From the NCBI GenBank assembly GCA_013204545.1, contig JABMNN010000069.1:1-60628 (forward strand): a stretch of DNA of 60,628 bases, given 5' to 3'. The DNA is from Chloroflexota bacterium (GTDB lineage Bacteria > Chloroflexota > Dehalococcoidia > Lucifugimonadales > Lucifugimonadaceae). The notes under the pieces are model-generated. The model did no database searches. It was given only the letters and a program-made list of their open reading frames with translations, and was not told where the DNA came from. The stretch's first letter is position 1, and each line of letters begins with the position of its first letter. Made by a program: the position numbers and the translations under genes. Below, piece after piece: positions 43,031 through 52,339 of this stretch.

Positions 43031-44434
43031 TTACTGACCCGCGTCTGCGATCAGTTGTTTAGCTTCTTTGATTGCTTCGCGAACGCGATTCGGAGCGGTT
43101 CCACCGGGTACATCACGTGCTGCGACGGCAGAATCAAGTGTTATTTTCATCACTCCTTCGTCAAACAACGATGAGGCCTTCTGGAAATCGCTTAGTTCGA
43201 GTTCACTGAACCCGATGCCATTGGATATGCATTGCTTAGAGAGGTCTGACACAGCAATGTACGCCTCACGGAACGGCACGCCCTTGGCAACGAGATAGTC
43301 AGCAATATCGGTCGCCAGCACAAAGCTATTCTCGGCAGCCTGACGCATACGATCGCCGTTGACCGTCATACCTGAGATCATTCCTACTGCTGATTCGAGC
43401 GATGTGATCACTGTGTCGGAGGCGTCGAATAGACCTTCTTTGTCTTCTTGCAAGTCACGGTTGTAAGTGAGCGGCAGACCTTTGATCGTCGTTAGCAATC
43501 CCATAAGTGATCCATACACGCGACCCGTCTTACCTCGAATCAATTCGGCGAAGTCAGGGTTGCGTTTCTGCGGCATGATGCTGGAGCCAGACGTGTATTC
43601 ATCGGATAGCTTGATGAATCCGAACTCGTCGGACGACCAAATGATCATCTCTTCTGAAAGACGTGAAAGGTGTGCCATCGTCAGAGAGGCCGCTGTTAAA
43701 AATTCAACAATGAAGTCCCGGTCCGAAACGGCGTCCATCGAGTTGCGCGAGATTTCACTGAAATCAAGCTGGTCAGCAACCCATTCACGGTCGATCGGAT
43801 ACGGAACGCCAGCCATGGCGCCCGAGCCGAGAGGCATAACGTCGGCACTTTCGGCGGTTTGTGCAAAACGAGTGGCATCGCGGTCGAACATTTCGAAGTA
43901 AGCCATTAAATGATGCGCCAGAACCACCGGCTGACCGCGTTGCATGTGTGTGTAGCCGGGAACGATTGTGTCGATATGTTTTTCTGCGAGTTCGACCAAT
44001 GCCGATTGAAGTGAAACGGCAGCATCGAATGCACGGCCACAGGCAACCTGTGTCCACAAACGCGTGTCAGTGGCGACCTGATCGTTGCGAGAACGTGCGG
44101 TGTGAAGTCGTCCAGCAGCCTCCCCGATGAGTTCATAGAGGCGAGATTCCACGTTCATGTGGATATCTTCGAGTTCGGATTTCCACTCGAATTCACCATT
44201 TTCGATTTCGGTAGCGATCGAGTTCAGCCCGCCAACGATTTTTTCTACATCGTCGGATTCGACGATCCCTTGGCGACCCAGCATGCGAGCGTGTGCGATC
44301 GATGCGGTAATGTCCTCACGGTACAACCGGCTGTCGTAGTGAATCGACGCCGTGAAATCACTGGCAAGCTTGCTGCCGCGTGCAGCAGCAGCAGGGTTGT
44401 TGTTTTCTTTATTGCCGTTATTTTGGCTGGTCAT
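43031..44434 (-). CDS. argH: Argininosuccinate lyase
   Basis: Last step of arginine synthesis: splits argininosuccinate to arginine and fumarate. The superfamily signature SGSSIMPQKRNPDFAELIRGK is split here as GSSIMPQKRNPD and AELIRGK; other markers are HTARSRNDQVATDTRLW, YTHMQRGQPVVLAHHL and SRLSEEMIIWSSDEFGFI. The N-terminus is unusual: a low-complexity start (NNGNKENNNPAAAARG) and no clear WGGRF motif. 467 residues otherwise normal. It lies 167 bp downstream of argG in the same direction; likely co-transcribed. Confidence 0.96.
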   Translation of the reverse strand: MTSQNNGNKENNNPAAAARGSKLASDFTASIHYDSRLYREDITASIAHARMLGRQGIVESDDVEKIVGGLNSIATEIENGEFEWKSELEDIHMNVESRLYELIGEAAGRLHTARSRNDQVATDTRLWTQVACGRAFDAAVSLQSALVELAEKHIDTIVPGYTHMQRGQPVVLAHHLMAYFEMFDRDATRFAQTAESADVMPLGSGAMAGVPYPIDREWVADQLDFSEISRNSMDAVSDRDFIVEFLTAASLTMAHLSRLSEEMIIWSSDEFGFIKLSDEYTSGSSIMPQKRNPDFAELIRGKTGRVYGSLMGLLTTIKGLPLTYNRDLQEDKEGLFDASDTVITSLESAVGMISGMTVNGDRMRQAAENSFVLATDIADYLVAKGVPFREAYIAVSDLSKQCISNGIGFSELELSDFQKASSLFDEGVMKITLDSAVAARDVPGGTAPNRVREAIKEAKQLIADAGQ

Positions 44435-44601
44435 TCGAACTGGTCTTTGAATTGGCGTTGCCGGGCGTACGTAAATGTACTGCGTGCAACATTATCGCTG
44501 TTAACGAGAAACTTTTCTGAAAGCCGAGCTGGATCGCACTAACAAAGCGCTATTTTCACACTTCTGAAGGACAACCCAGAACTACAGAAAAAGCCACCTC
44601 G

Positions 44602-45825
44602 CTATCGTTTTTCGGAGTTGGTTTGCTTTCGTGACTGAGTTCGTGCTGACAGCGAATAGATATCGATGAATCCGGTAGCTGCATTGTGATCGAATGAATC
44701 GGTCGTCGAGTAGGTCGCCAGATCGAAGTCATACAGCGAGAACGGCGATCGTCGACCCACCACGATGCATGAGCCCTTGTGCAGGCGTAGACGAACTTCA
44801 CCTGTCGAGAACTCGTGAGCACTGTCCATGAACGCAGCGATGTTCCTGCGAAGCTCTGTGAACCAGCGACCGTCGTAAACCATGTCTGAATATACCTGCG
44901 AAAGATTCTCTTTCACACGCTGCTGCTCACGAGACATCGTCGAGGTCTCAAGCGCCTTCAATGCCGTGTGCAGAACGATCGCTGCCGGAGTCTCGTAAAC
45001 CTCGCGTGACTTGATGCCCACAAGACGGTTCTCGATGTGATCGACTCGACCTACACCGTGCTCGCCAGCCATATCGTTGAGGATTGAGATCAGTTCAACG
45101 CCGCCCTTCAGCGAACCGTCGATAGACACTGGTATACCTTTTTCAAAACCAACAACGACTTCGATTGGCTCATCAGGAGTATCACTGATCTGACGGGTCC
45201 ACGAGAATGCGTCCTCTGGCGGAGCCAACCACGTATCTTCAAGGTCTTCACCCTCGATGGCCTGACCCCACAGGTTGCGGTCGATCGAGTACACCCGCTG
45301 GTCGCTACCGACCTCGCGAAGCTCAAGTCCTGCCTTCTGGGCATATAGCTTCTCTTCGTCACGGGTCATGCCCCACTCACGGGCAGGAGCGACGATTTTG
45401 AGGGGCTCGCCATGTGCGGATAGGGTCATGATTCCCGAGTCGAAACGAACTTGATCGTTTCCTTTACCCGTGCAACCGTGGGCTACAGCGGTGGCTCCGA
45501 CTTCCCGTGCGGCTTCAACCAGCTTCTTCGCCATCAGCGGGCGGCCAAGTGCTGTCGAAAGCGCGTACACCCCTTCGTACATCGCTCCGGCTTTTAGGCC
45601 AGGGAATACATATTCATTCACGAACTCGTCTCGAACGTCCCAAATCAGCGAGTCGATGGCACCAGCCTGAGCTGCTCGTTCCTTCACTCCGACGATTTCG
45701 GGTCCTGCACCGAGATCGACTGTGAGAGTTACAACGTCCATGTTGTAGTTCTCTTGGATCCAAACGGTGGAGATTGTCGAGTCCATACCCCCGCTGTAAG
45801 CGAGGACGCACTTTTCCCTTGCCAT
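44602..45825 (-). CDS. argG: Argininosuccinate synthase
   Basis: ATP-dependent joining of citrulline and aspartate. The P-loop-like start CVLAYSGGMDSTISTVWIQE is slightly variant from the usual SGGLDTS; further signatures are VAHGCTGKGNDQVRFD, IVAPAREWGMTRDEE and the SLKGGVELISILNDMAGEHGVGR region split across GVGRVDHIENRLVGIKSRE. The C-terminus (SLSARTQSRKQTNSEKR) extends in a basic tail. 407 residues, usual length. It precedes argH; a 343-bp non-coding gap with no clear operator lies upstream. Confidence 0.96.
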   Translation of the reverse strand: MAREKCVLAYSGGMDSTISTVWIQENYNMDVVTLTVDLGAGPEIVGVKERAAQAGAIDSLIWDVRDEFVNEYVFPGLKAGAMYEGVYALSTALGRPLMAKKLVEAAREVGATAVAHGCTGKGNDQVRFDSGIMTLSAHGEPLKIVAPAREWGMTRDEEKLYAQKAGLELREVGSDQRVYSIDRNLWGQAIEGEDLEDTWLAPPEDAFSWTRQISDTPDEPIEVVVGFEKGIPVSIDGSLKGGVELISILNDMAGEHGVGRVDHIENRLVGIKSREVYETPAAIVLHTALKALETSTMSREQQRVKENLSQVYSDMVYDGRWFTELRRNIAAFMDSAHEFSTGEVRLRLHKGSCIVVGRRSPFSLYDFDLATYSTTDSFDHNAATGFIDIYSLSARTQSRKQTNSEKR

Positions 45826-46168
45826 ATCTAAGTTCGATTCCCTTTGAGGTTCAACGATTCGAGAAGCCCGGCGTTGCGATAACGTCGAAATGTAACCTCA
45901 CCATTCTCTCGCGAGTTAGTGCAGATGTCATCCTAAAAGGCTTCTGGCATGCCTTAGTACTCGGTCGCGCATAGCAGTTCTCCCACTCTATAACGCTCCT
46001 CGAACCCCTTTCCGAAGGAAATGTGGTTGAGGATGGCAGTCGTTTAGCAAGGAAATGGACCCAAGGCTTTGTGTGCTGTGAAAGCTACCAATACGGTCAT
46101 GCACTGAGCTTCCACTAATAAACTCAGCCAACGACAATCTGCGTCTCACAACCTTGTCCCCTGCACCA
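45826..46168. other. 343-bp intergenic region upstream of argG
   Basis: No gene, tRNA or repeat was recognised. A minus-strand 64-codon frame (45988-46182) has no protein-like features. It must hold the argG promoter, but no good -35/-10 pair or ArgR-like dyad stands out. Confidence 0.5.
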
Positions 46169-49100
46169 TTACCCTGGCTCACCGGAAATGGTCAACGTAT
46201 ATGCCCCAACACGAGTATTGCCACTGTAGTTCCGAGTGAACACCTCGGAAAAATACGTCCCGCTCGCCGGAGCAGTCCACTTTAGTCGACCCGCCTTTGT
46301 CTCACCTGAATCGTAGTTCACGATCAGTTCGGTTGTGCCATCGATGTCAAATACTCTCAAATCAGGATCACTCAAAGTCACTCCCCGAGATTCGATCCAG
46401 TATGTCCACCCTTCAGTAGTTACGAACGCGAATATGTCGGAATCACCGCTCATGGCTAGGTCCCCGCCCAAAGTTCTGTAGCTTGCAACCACCTGATCTA
46501 TCTGTACTACCGTTGCTCCACTTGAACTGTTGCCATGATCGTCAGATTCCGAGGAAATGCTGAGCAGGTACGTCCCAGTGCGTGGGTTTCCACTATAACT
46601 GCGGCTAAAAATGTTTATAAAGTACGTCCCCGTCGCCGGTGCCTGCCAAATAAGCTGGGCATTGTTTCCTTTACCTGGATCGTAGTTCCATGCCTCTAGG
46701 GTCACTCCATCGATGCCAAGTATATTGATATCTGGATCGTCGAGCGAAATACCAATGGACTCTATTCGATAAACGTTGCCGCCGATCGCATCAAGTGAGA
46801 ACCAGTCTTCATCTCCCTTTATTTCCAGATCACCGCCCACAGTCGTGAATCCAGCTCCGAGAGTGGTTGCATCGGCGGTCGTGTCACCATGGTCATCAGG
46901 TTCACTGGAAAGGAACAACGTATATCCGCCAACACGTGGGTTACCACTGTAGCTTCGGCTGTGTATTTTGACGAAATATGTCCCGGTGGACGGTGCGATC
47001 CACTCGATCCGGGCGTCTAAGCCTTCACCTGAGTCGTAGTCCCAGACTTCGAGAGTCACGCCATCGATCCCGAACACCTCTACGTCGGGGTCGCTTAGCG
47101 AAACACTGTTCGCCTCGATCCTGTACACATGGTCAGCTATACCGGCAAAGGCGAACCAATCAGAATCACCAGGCGTTTCCAAATCACCTGTTGCCATGAC
47201 GAAATTTGCGCCATTGGATCCAAATGACAACACCTGTGCACCGGTTGCTCCTTCTCCTTGGGGATCTGGTTCGGACGTGATTGCCAGTTCGTAAGATCCA
47301 GTGCGGTTGTTTCCACTGTAGTTCCGCGTGGAAATGTCTGCCCAGTAGGTTCCGCTGGCTGGAGCAGTCCATTCGATTCTGGCTGCCTTGCCTTCACCCG
47401 AGTCAAGATCCCAAATTTCCACAGTTGTCCCATCAATGCCGCGAATGTACAGATCTGGGTCACTGAGCGTTAATGCAGTTGTCTCGAATCGATATACACG
47501 CCCACCTTCGGCCGCGAATGCATACGAATCGGAGCCCCCCGAAACTTCGAGGACACCGCTGACTGATCCGCCATTGACGACGATCTCGGTATTATTGGAA
47601 CTGCCATCTGTCGTCGACGTCAGCGACAACGTGTAGGTGCCGGTAAATACACCACCAGGCGATCGAACTTTAAGGAGATATGATCTAGTGGCAGGTGCGA
47701 TGAATTCGATCGAAGAACCCTGTCCACTCCCGCCGTCATCATTGGCCATAATTCGTACAACCCCATCATTTTCTAACAGGGTGAGTGTTGAATCCGCGAG
47801 CGTGCCGAGAGTAGTCGAGAACGTATATCGAACACCTAGAACGGCATCGAATGTGAACCAATCTTCATCTCCCGCAGTTTCCAGATCTCCGATCACCGAG
47901 TATTCACCGGTAATTGAAGTTGCTCCTACAGAAGTGTCAGAGTGGTCATCAGAAATTGCCGCAGTTGTAAGCGTGTAATTCCCGAGACCACCGGTTGAAG
48001 GGGCTCCCACTGCGACGAAGTAGGAGGCAGTCACAGGTGCTGTCCAAACGATTATTGGCGAACCACCACTGTTATCGCTGTTCCCGATCAGGCGAGTGGT
48101 TCCGTTCTGGGCAAACAAATCCATATGAGTGCCTGTTGGTGCGGCTGACAGGGTCAGTCGATATTCAGTACCTGCCAAAGCACTAAGAACAAACCAATCT
48201 TGATCTCCAATTGATTCGAGTATGCCGGTCACGCTCGAACCCGGTGTAATTAGTGTTCCTTCACCAGATCTGCTGCCGTGGTCATCGGGTTGGCTGGTAA
48301 GACCGATTTCGTATGTCCCAGTCGTGGAATCACCGATTGCACCCACAGACAAGTAGTAAGATCCTGAAGCCGGTGCTACCCATTCAATCGACGCGTTGCT
48401 GCCATCGATGCCACTCGTTGTTACTAATCTTTTAATTCCGTCGGAATCGATCAATCGAAGAGTTGGATTGACGAGTGTGGTCGGAGTTACATCAACGTTG
48501 TACTTTGTTCCAACTACCGCTTCAAACGTGAACCAATCACGATCAGCTACAGATTCGATCTGTCCATTGATCGAACCGCCAGCAGTAATAGCTGTAGCTC
48601 CGGCCGCTTGATTGGAGTGATCGTTCACTTCAGAATTAACCAGAACTGTGTATCCACCAGTGTTTCCTGTTGCACCGACCGCAACGTTGAAAAAATACGT
48701 AGCGGAATCCGGTGCTACCCAATCAATGGCGGCACTATTTCCAAAACCTTGGTTGTCATCGACTATTAAAGTCAACTGACCGTTGCTATCAACAAGCCGT
48801 AGCAACGGATCGGACTGCGAATCACCGTCTGCCGATATTCGATACGCAGATCCACCGATAGTTACGAACTTGAACCAGTCGACATCATTAACCGGCTCAA
48901 CTTGGCCCGAAAGCGGGAGATTCGATTGAACTAGCGTCGCTGTGCCAGGTTCATCGCCATGCAGATCTGACTGCGGCGTGTTTGGAACCGATGGTGTTGG
49001 AGTACTGGTCGGATTCGGTATCGATGTGGGATCTGGCGTAGGAGTGGAGGATGGTGCTGCCGTTGGTGTCAGAGTAGGAACAATAGCCGGTGATGTAATC

Positions 49101-49345
49101 GGGGTAGGGGCAACTGCAGGCGTAGCAATTGGAACCGTGGTCGAAGTCGACATAGGTGCTGAAGTAGCATCAGGTACGGCGGTCCTTGAAGGCAATTCCG
49201 TCGCATCAATTGTGATTGTAGCGGTAACCACTTCAGCGGTTGCTGACGGTGCTGTCGTGGTAGCAAAATTTTCTACCGCGGTACATGCAGTGGCGATCAT
49301 AATCACTAGGATTACGACGACTGTAGAAACAAGTTTGCTGGACAC
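46169..49345 (-). CDS. Large lipoprotein with eight PPC-like repeat domains
   Basis: A surface lipoprotein of about 1058 residues. From the GTG at 49345 (GAGGA six bases upstream) a signal helix ends in the lipobox IATAC, followed by a 90-residue Pro/Thr/Ser/Ala spacer rich in TPTP repeats. Eight domains of about 100-125 residues follow, each with the sequence order DDHG--(acceptor)--G-L---GD-DWF-F-A-----Y and a final Y-L-ISSE. These are pre-peptidase C-terminal (PPC) domains, usually found beside secreted proteases; here no protease domain is present. They bind surfaces or polymers in other proteins. No partner gene is adjacent, so the role (adhesin or polymer binding) is inferred. Confidence 0.82.
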   Translation of the reverse strand: MSSKLVSTVVVILVIMIATACTAVENFATTTAPSATAEVVTATITIDATELPSRTAVPDATSAPMSTSTTVPIATPAVAPTPITSPAIVPTLTPTAAPSSTPTPDPTSIPNPTSTPTPSVPNTPQSDLHGDEPGTATLVQSNLPLSGQVEPVNDVDWFKFVTIGGSAYRISADGDSQSDPLLRLVDSNGQLTLIVDDNQGFGNSAAIDWVAPDSATYFFNVAVGATGNTGGYTVLVNSEVNDHSNQAAGATAITAGGSINGQIESVADRDWFTFEAVVGTKYNVDVTPTTLVNPTLRLIDSDGIKRLVTTSGIDGSNASIEWVAPASGSYYLSVGAIGDSTTGTYEIGLTSQPDDHGSRSGEGTLITPGSSVTGILESIGDQDWFVLSALAGTEYRLTLSAAPTGTHMDLFAQNGTTRLIGNSDNSGGSPIIVWTAPVTASYFVAVGAPSTGGLGNYTLTTAAISDDHSDTSVGATSITGEYSVIGDLETAGDEDWFTFDAVLGVRYTFSTTLGTLADSTLTLLENDGVVRIMANDDGGSGQGSSIEFIAPATRSYLLKVRSPGGVFTGTYTLSLTSTTDGSSNNTEIVVNGGSVSGVLEVSGGSDSYAFAAEGGRVYRFETTALTLSDPDLYIRGIDGTTVEIWDLDSGEGKAARIEWTAPASGTYWADISTRNYSGNNRTGSYELAITSEPDPQGEGATGAQVLSFGSNGANFVMATGDLETPGDSDWFAFAGIADHVYRIEANSVSLSDPDVEVFGIDGVTLEVWDYDSGEGLDARIEWIAPSTGTYFVKIHSRSYSGNPRVGGYTLFLSSEPDDHGDTTADATTLGAGFTTVGGDLEIKGDEDWFSLDAIGGNVYRIESIGISLDDPDINILGIDGVTLEAWNYDPGKGNNAQLIWQAPATGTYFINIFSRSYSGNPRTGTYLLSISSESDDHGNSSSGATVVQIDQVVASYRTLGGDLAMSGDSDIFAFVTTEGWTYWIESRGVTLSDPDLRVFDIDGTTELIVNYDSGETKAGRLKWTAPASGTYFSEVFTRNYSGNTRVGAYTLTISGEPG

Positions 49346-49601
49346 AGATTCCTCTATCTCCAGCCCATAAACTACGATCACGAATTTCTGAAGTCAACTT
49401 CACAGCAGATACCACCATTGAAACTATCCCTTTTGACAGTATTCGGGTGCAAAAAACGGGTCGTCGATGTGAGAGATAGGTGAATAATGTTGATCATCGC
49501 CGCGAGAAAACGTAAATGATTCGAGCTAAGCTCGATGATCCGCCAATGTCATCCGTTGTTTCGACCACGCAACGACATTTGAGAGAGCGGTTGACGGAAC
49601 T

Positions 49602-49961
49602 CTAATCTTCTACCTGAACAGGCATCCACTTTTCGGCCCAGCCTTGAAGGGCATCAAACACCGGGGCAAGCTCACGTGCCATCTGTGTAGAGCTGTATTC
49701 GACGAGGACCGGTCGCTGAGTGGCATCGACTTTTCGCTGGATCATGCCAATATCTTCAAGCTCGACCAATCGTTGTGAAAGCATACGATCACTTATTCCA
49801 TCGACGGCTACGCCGATTTCGGAGAATCGAGCTGATTTTTCCATCAAAGAAGTCAAAATCAAACCCGTCCAGCGGCGGGCAAGTAACTCCATCGCCGCCT
49901 CATAGTGGGGACACATCTTGCTCGATGTGGAGTGCTCTTGTTGTTGTTCGGTCTGAGTCAT
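49602..49961 (-). CDS. HxlR-family transcriptional regulator
   Basis: A winged helix-turn-helix protein of 119 residues of the HxlR type. KMCPHYEAAMELLARRWTGL is the family's N-terminal block with the conserved cysteine that can sense electrophiles, ILTSLMEKSARFSEIGVAVDG follows, and RMLSQRLVELEDIGMIQRKV is the recognition region. HxlR proteins often sense quinones, aldehydes or oxidants and repress detoxification genes. A perfect dyad lies 35 bp upstream of its start, consistent with autoregulation. The upstream gene on the same strand is the unknown 610-residue protein. Confidence 0.93.
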   Translation of the reverse strand: MTQTEQQQEHSTSSKMCPHYEAAMELLARRWTGLILTSLMEKSARFSEIGVAVDGISDRMLSQRLVELEDIGMIQRKVDATQRPVLVEYSSTQMARELAPVFDALQGWAEKWMPVQVED

Positions 49962-49995
49962 ATCTCAACCCTACACGAATTTTCATTCAGGGATA

Positions 49996-50018
49996 GTTAC
50001 TAACATTTTATTAGTAAC
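49996..50018. promoter_or_regulatory. Probable operator of the HxlR-type gene
   Basis: GTTACTAA-CATTTTA-TTAGTAAC is a perfect eight-base inverted repeat with a seven-base spacer, about 35 bp before the HxlR start. Its symmetry and place are those of an HxlR-family binding site. Confidence 0.65.
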
Positions 50019-50031
50019 ATGTCTTCGACTG

Positions 50032-51864
50032 TCACTCTTGAATAACAGTCAGGGAAAGCTCGGTATCAGGCTCTAAATCAAAGAACAGCACGATGTGGAA
50101 TTCGTTATCGACGTTCTTCGCCAGAACGAAATCAGTTGCGTTGGTCTTAATTCTCGAACGGTCTAGACTGAACTTCGTTGGGACACCCCACAGTGCAATT
50201 GCATATTGCTTGAACACAGCGTCGGTGACCATTTTCAACTTGATCGTAATACCATTTTTATCCGACCGTTCAGATCGTATGACGTCAACATCTGGCGTTT
50301 CGGTGTGTCCGATCTCGCTTCCCTTGTCGCCACGTTCCTGCTCAGAATAATCGAACCACCAGATTGGATTTGGGCTCTCACGCTCGAATCTGATTGATCT
50401 ATGTTGATCCTCGATCAGAAGGTGCTCGGTCGAGATCGGATCTTTAGTAATCGCAGATCTGGTGACCTCGCTACCACTCACAAGATTGGTGTAGGTCACG
50501 GTCTTGTGAGATCTGCGTTCTTGCATGATCGAGGACATTCGTGTCGACCACGGGAGTCGATCACGAGTCGTGATGGTCTGGTTCCTGCCCCATGCGCAAT
50601 TCCACCAAATGTCGTACATGGCGTGATCAGTCTTGCTCGAAAACACCGAACGAGGTGTGACGGCAAAATGCCTTCGATAATAGTCGGCGATGTCGATCGA
50701 CCGAGCAAACACGAGTTTGTATTCACTGGTGAATTCGAATGCGATCAAACGTTGCCAGCTATCTACGAACTCCAGAATCGGTTCATCTCCATAACCCTCA
50801 TTGAACACACCGTTTGGGTAGCCGTAATTTTTAGTAGCGCCGTCATATAGCGGGTTGGCAAATGCCGGGTATCCGCTTAATTCGGCCATATTCTTCAGCT
50901 CGTCCATTCCCTGGCGTATGCAGTTTGCCGCACTGGCGAAATCCCCTTCGGATGCTGCGTAGTGCCAGCTGATTGGACCGATGAAATGAAAGCCGGCACA
51001 AAAATCCCATGTGTGTGAAATAACTTCGCCATGGTGGTTCTGATTGGTTTTTCGGAAATCATTTGGCGATGCAAAGTATGGAAATTCAGGCATGCCAAGC
51101 CATGGAAGTATGTTGGACTCTTGAAGCCCAAAGTGATCGTTCAGGCCAAGCTGTTCGAATACCTCAACGTATCCGGGGTCGATCGGGTGATGCATCTCCA
51201 CACGTGCCGATCTCGCGTCACTCGAATCTGGCAGTAAAGCCCGAACGTTCTCTAGTACATCGCTGTAAAAACTGACCCGGTCATTGGTGGTCATATTTTC
51301 TGTTTCGCCATCGGGTGGGGTATCTGCGAAGGCAGGGATGACTGAATCCCCATACATACGGTGATAACTCAGCAACGTGTCGAAAGGTTCGCTATGACGC
51401 TCAAATTGCTCAGTCGGAAGGCGATAGTCGAGTGGAATACCGGTTGAGTGTAGCGATGGCTCTGACTCCAGTTCGATGAACGAACTAAAGCGCAACACTA
51501 TCGAATCATCTTCAATTACTGCAAAGTACCGATGTAACGCCTCGTCACCAACGTCCCATCGTGCGATGTAATTGCCGACCGACATTGGTTGGTGTTTGAA
51601 AAATGCGCGACCATCGATCGGGTTCAACTCGAACGAATCAGGCGTTTGGCTTAGCAGCCAATCGAGACCCTCCCCGATTTGGAATTCATCGCTAGCACCA
51701 GAGCGTTCAAGATACCGAGGGAATATAGCGAAGCTACCGCTCTCTACATCTTTTGGAAGATAGAAATGGAACTCCATCTCCTCGCCCAGCCTGAGTAACC
51801 TTGCGCCTGTGGTCAACTGCGGCGTTTCAAGCAAGTGATCACTCATTCGATGAGAATTATTCAA
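50032..51864 (-). CDS. Unknown protein of 610 residues
   Basis: Not recognised. The protein begins (TTG at 51864, with AGGG upstream; an ATG at 51846 is an alternative) with a beta-rich region of about 160 residues. A central region rich in His, Trp and Tyr follows: MHHPIDPGYVEVFEQLGLND, SHTWDFCAGFHFIGPISWHY and NPLYDGATKNYGYPNG. A second beta-rich region includes RSIDIADYYRRHF, and the end is another beta-rich stretch. No signal peptide or helix is seen, so it is probably cytoplasmic. The central part has the feel of a carbohydrate-active or metal enzyme, but no motif can be named. Its 3' end abuts the HxlR dyad, and it may share regulation with that gene. Confidence 0.65.
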   Translation of the reverse strand: MNNSHRMSDHLLETPQLTTGARLLRLGEEMEFHFYLPKDVESGSFAIFPRYLERSGASDEFQIGEGLDWLLSQTPDSFELNPIDGRAFFKHQPMSVGNYIARWDVGDEALHRYFAVIEDDSIVLRFSSFIELESEPSLHSTGIPLDYRLPTEQFERHSEPFDTLLSYHRMYGDSVIPAFADTPPDGETENMTTNDRVSFYSDVLENVRALLPDSSDARSARVEMHHPIDPGYVEVFEQLGLNDHFGLQESNILPWLGMPEFPYFASPNDFRKTNQNHHGEVISHTWDFCAGFHFIGPISWHYAASEGDFASAANCIRQGMDELKNMAELSGYPAFANPLYDGATKNYGYPNGVFNEGYGDEPILEFVDSWQRLIAFEFTSEYKLVFARSIDIADYYRRHFAVTPRSVFSSKTDHAMYDIWWNCAWGRNQTITTRDRLPWSTRMSSIMQERRSHKTVTYTNLVSGSEVTRSAITKDPISTEHLLIEDQHRSIRFERESPNPIWWFDYSEQERGDKGSEIGHTETPDVDVIRSERSDKNGITIKLKMVTDAVFKQYAIALWGVPTKFSLDRSRIKTNATDFVLAKNVDNEFHIVLFFDLEPDTELSLTVIQE

Positions 51865-52339
51865 CGATTACCCTGACTTTAGTTTCGAACTTGATGCCGT
51901 TCAGTCTGGTCATGGATCAATCGGCATCGTACCAACTGTGACATCCCCATCTAGACGAATTCGATCGAATATCCAATATTGAACATGTGCCACAAAGACA
52001 AGGCCGGTCTCCAATGGCACAAACAAGCGATTACCCTTTTAGCCGATAAATGCCTTCCCTACAGCAGCACTAACAATATCCGCTTGTAATTCTTAACTAC
52101 CCGGCTCCAGCGGTTTCGTAACGTTCAGTAAGTACCACCTAACATTATCCATATAGAAATTGCGCGTCTGGCGTAAGAGGTTTTTTTAGGTTCAATTGGT
52201 GAAGTCCCTAGTGCATAATCTTTGCTGATCCTTAACAATCAGTTCTGATGCTTACAGTATGCCTCGGTTTGACTGGTCAAGATGCAGACTCGTTGTCAGG
52301 TAGTGAGCCCTTTGCCGTTAACTCACTTCGCAGATTAAT
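51865..52339. other. 475-bp intergenic region
   Basis: Nothing protein-coding was seen on either strand. It separates the unknown 610-residue gene from the histidine kinase, both reading away from it. An A/T-rich patch with TTTTTTT near 52180 could mark a terminator or promoter, but no stem pairs convincingly. Confidence 0.5.

Noticed and set aside
45988..46182. 64-codon minus-strand frame before argG
   Set aside because: Low protein-like composition, no ribosome site and overlap with the end of the PPC lipoprotein gene.
49346..49381. 12-codon longer start of the PPC lipoprotein
   Set aside because: The GTG at 49345 has a spaced GAGGA and gives a compact lipoprotein signal; the longer form puts acidic residues before the signal.
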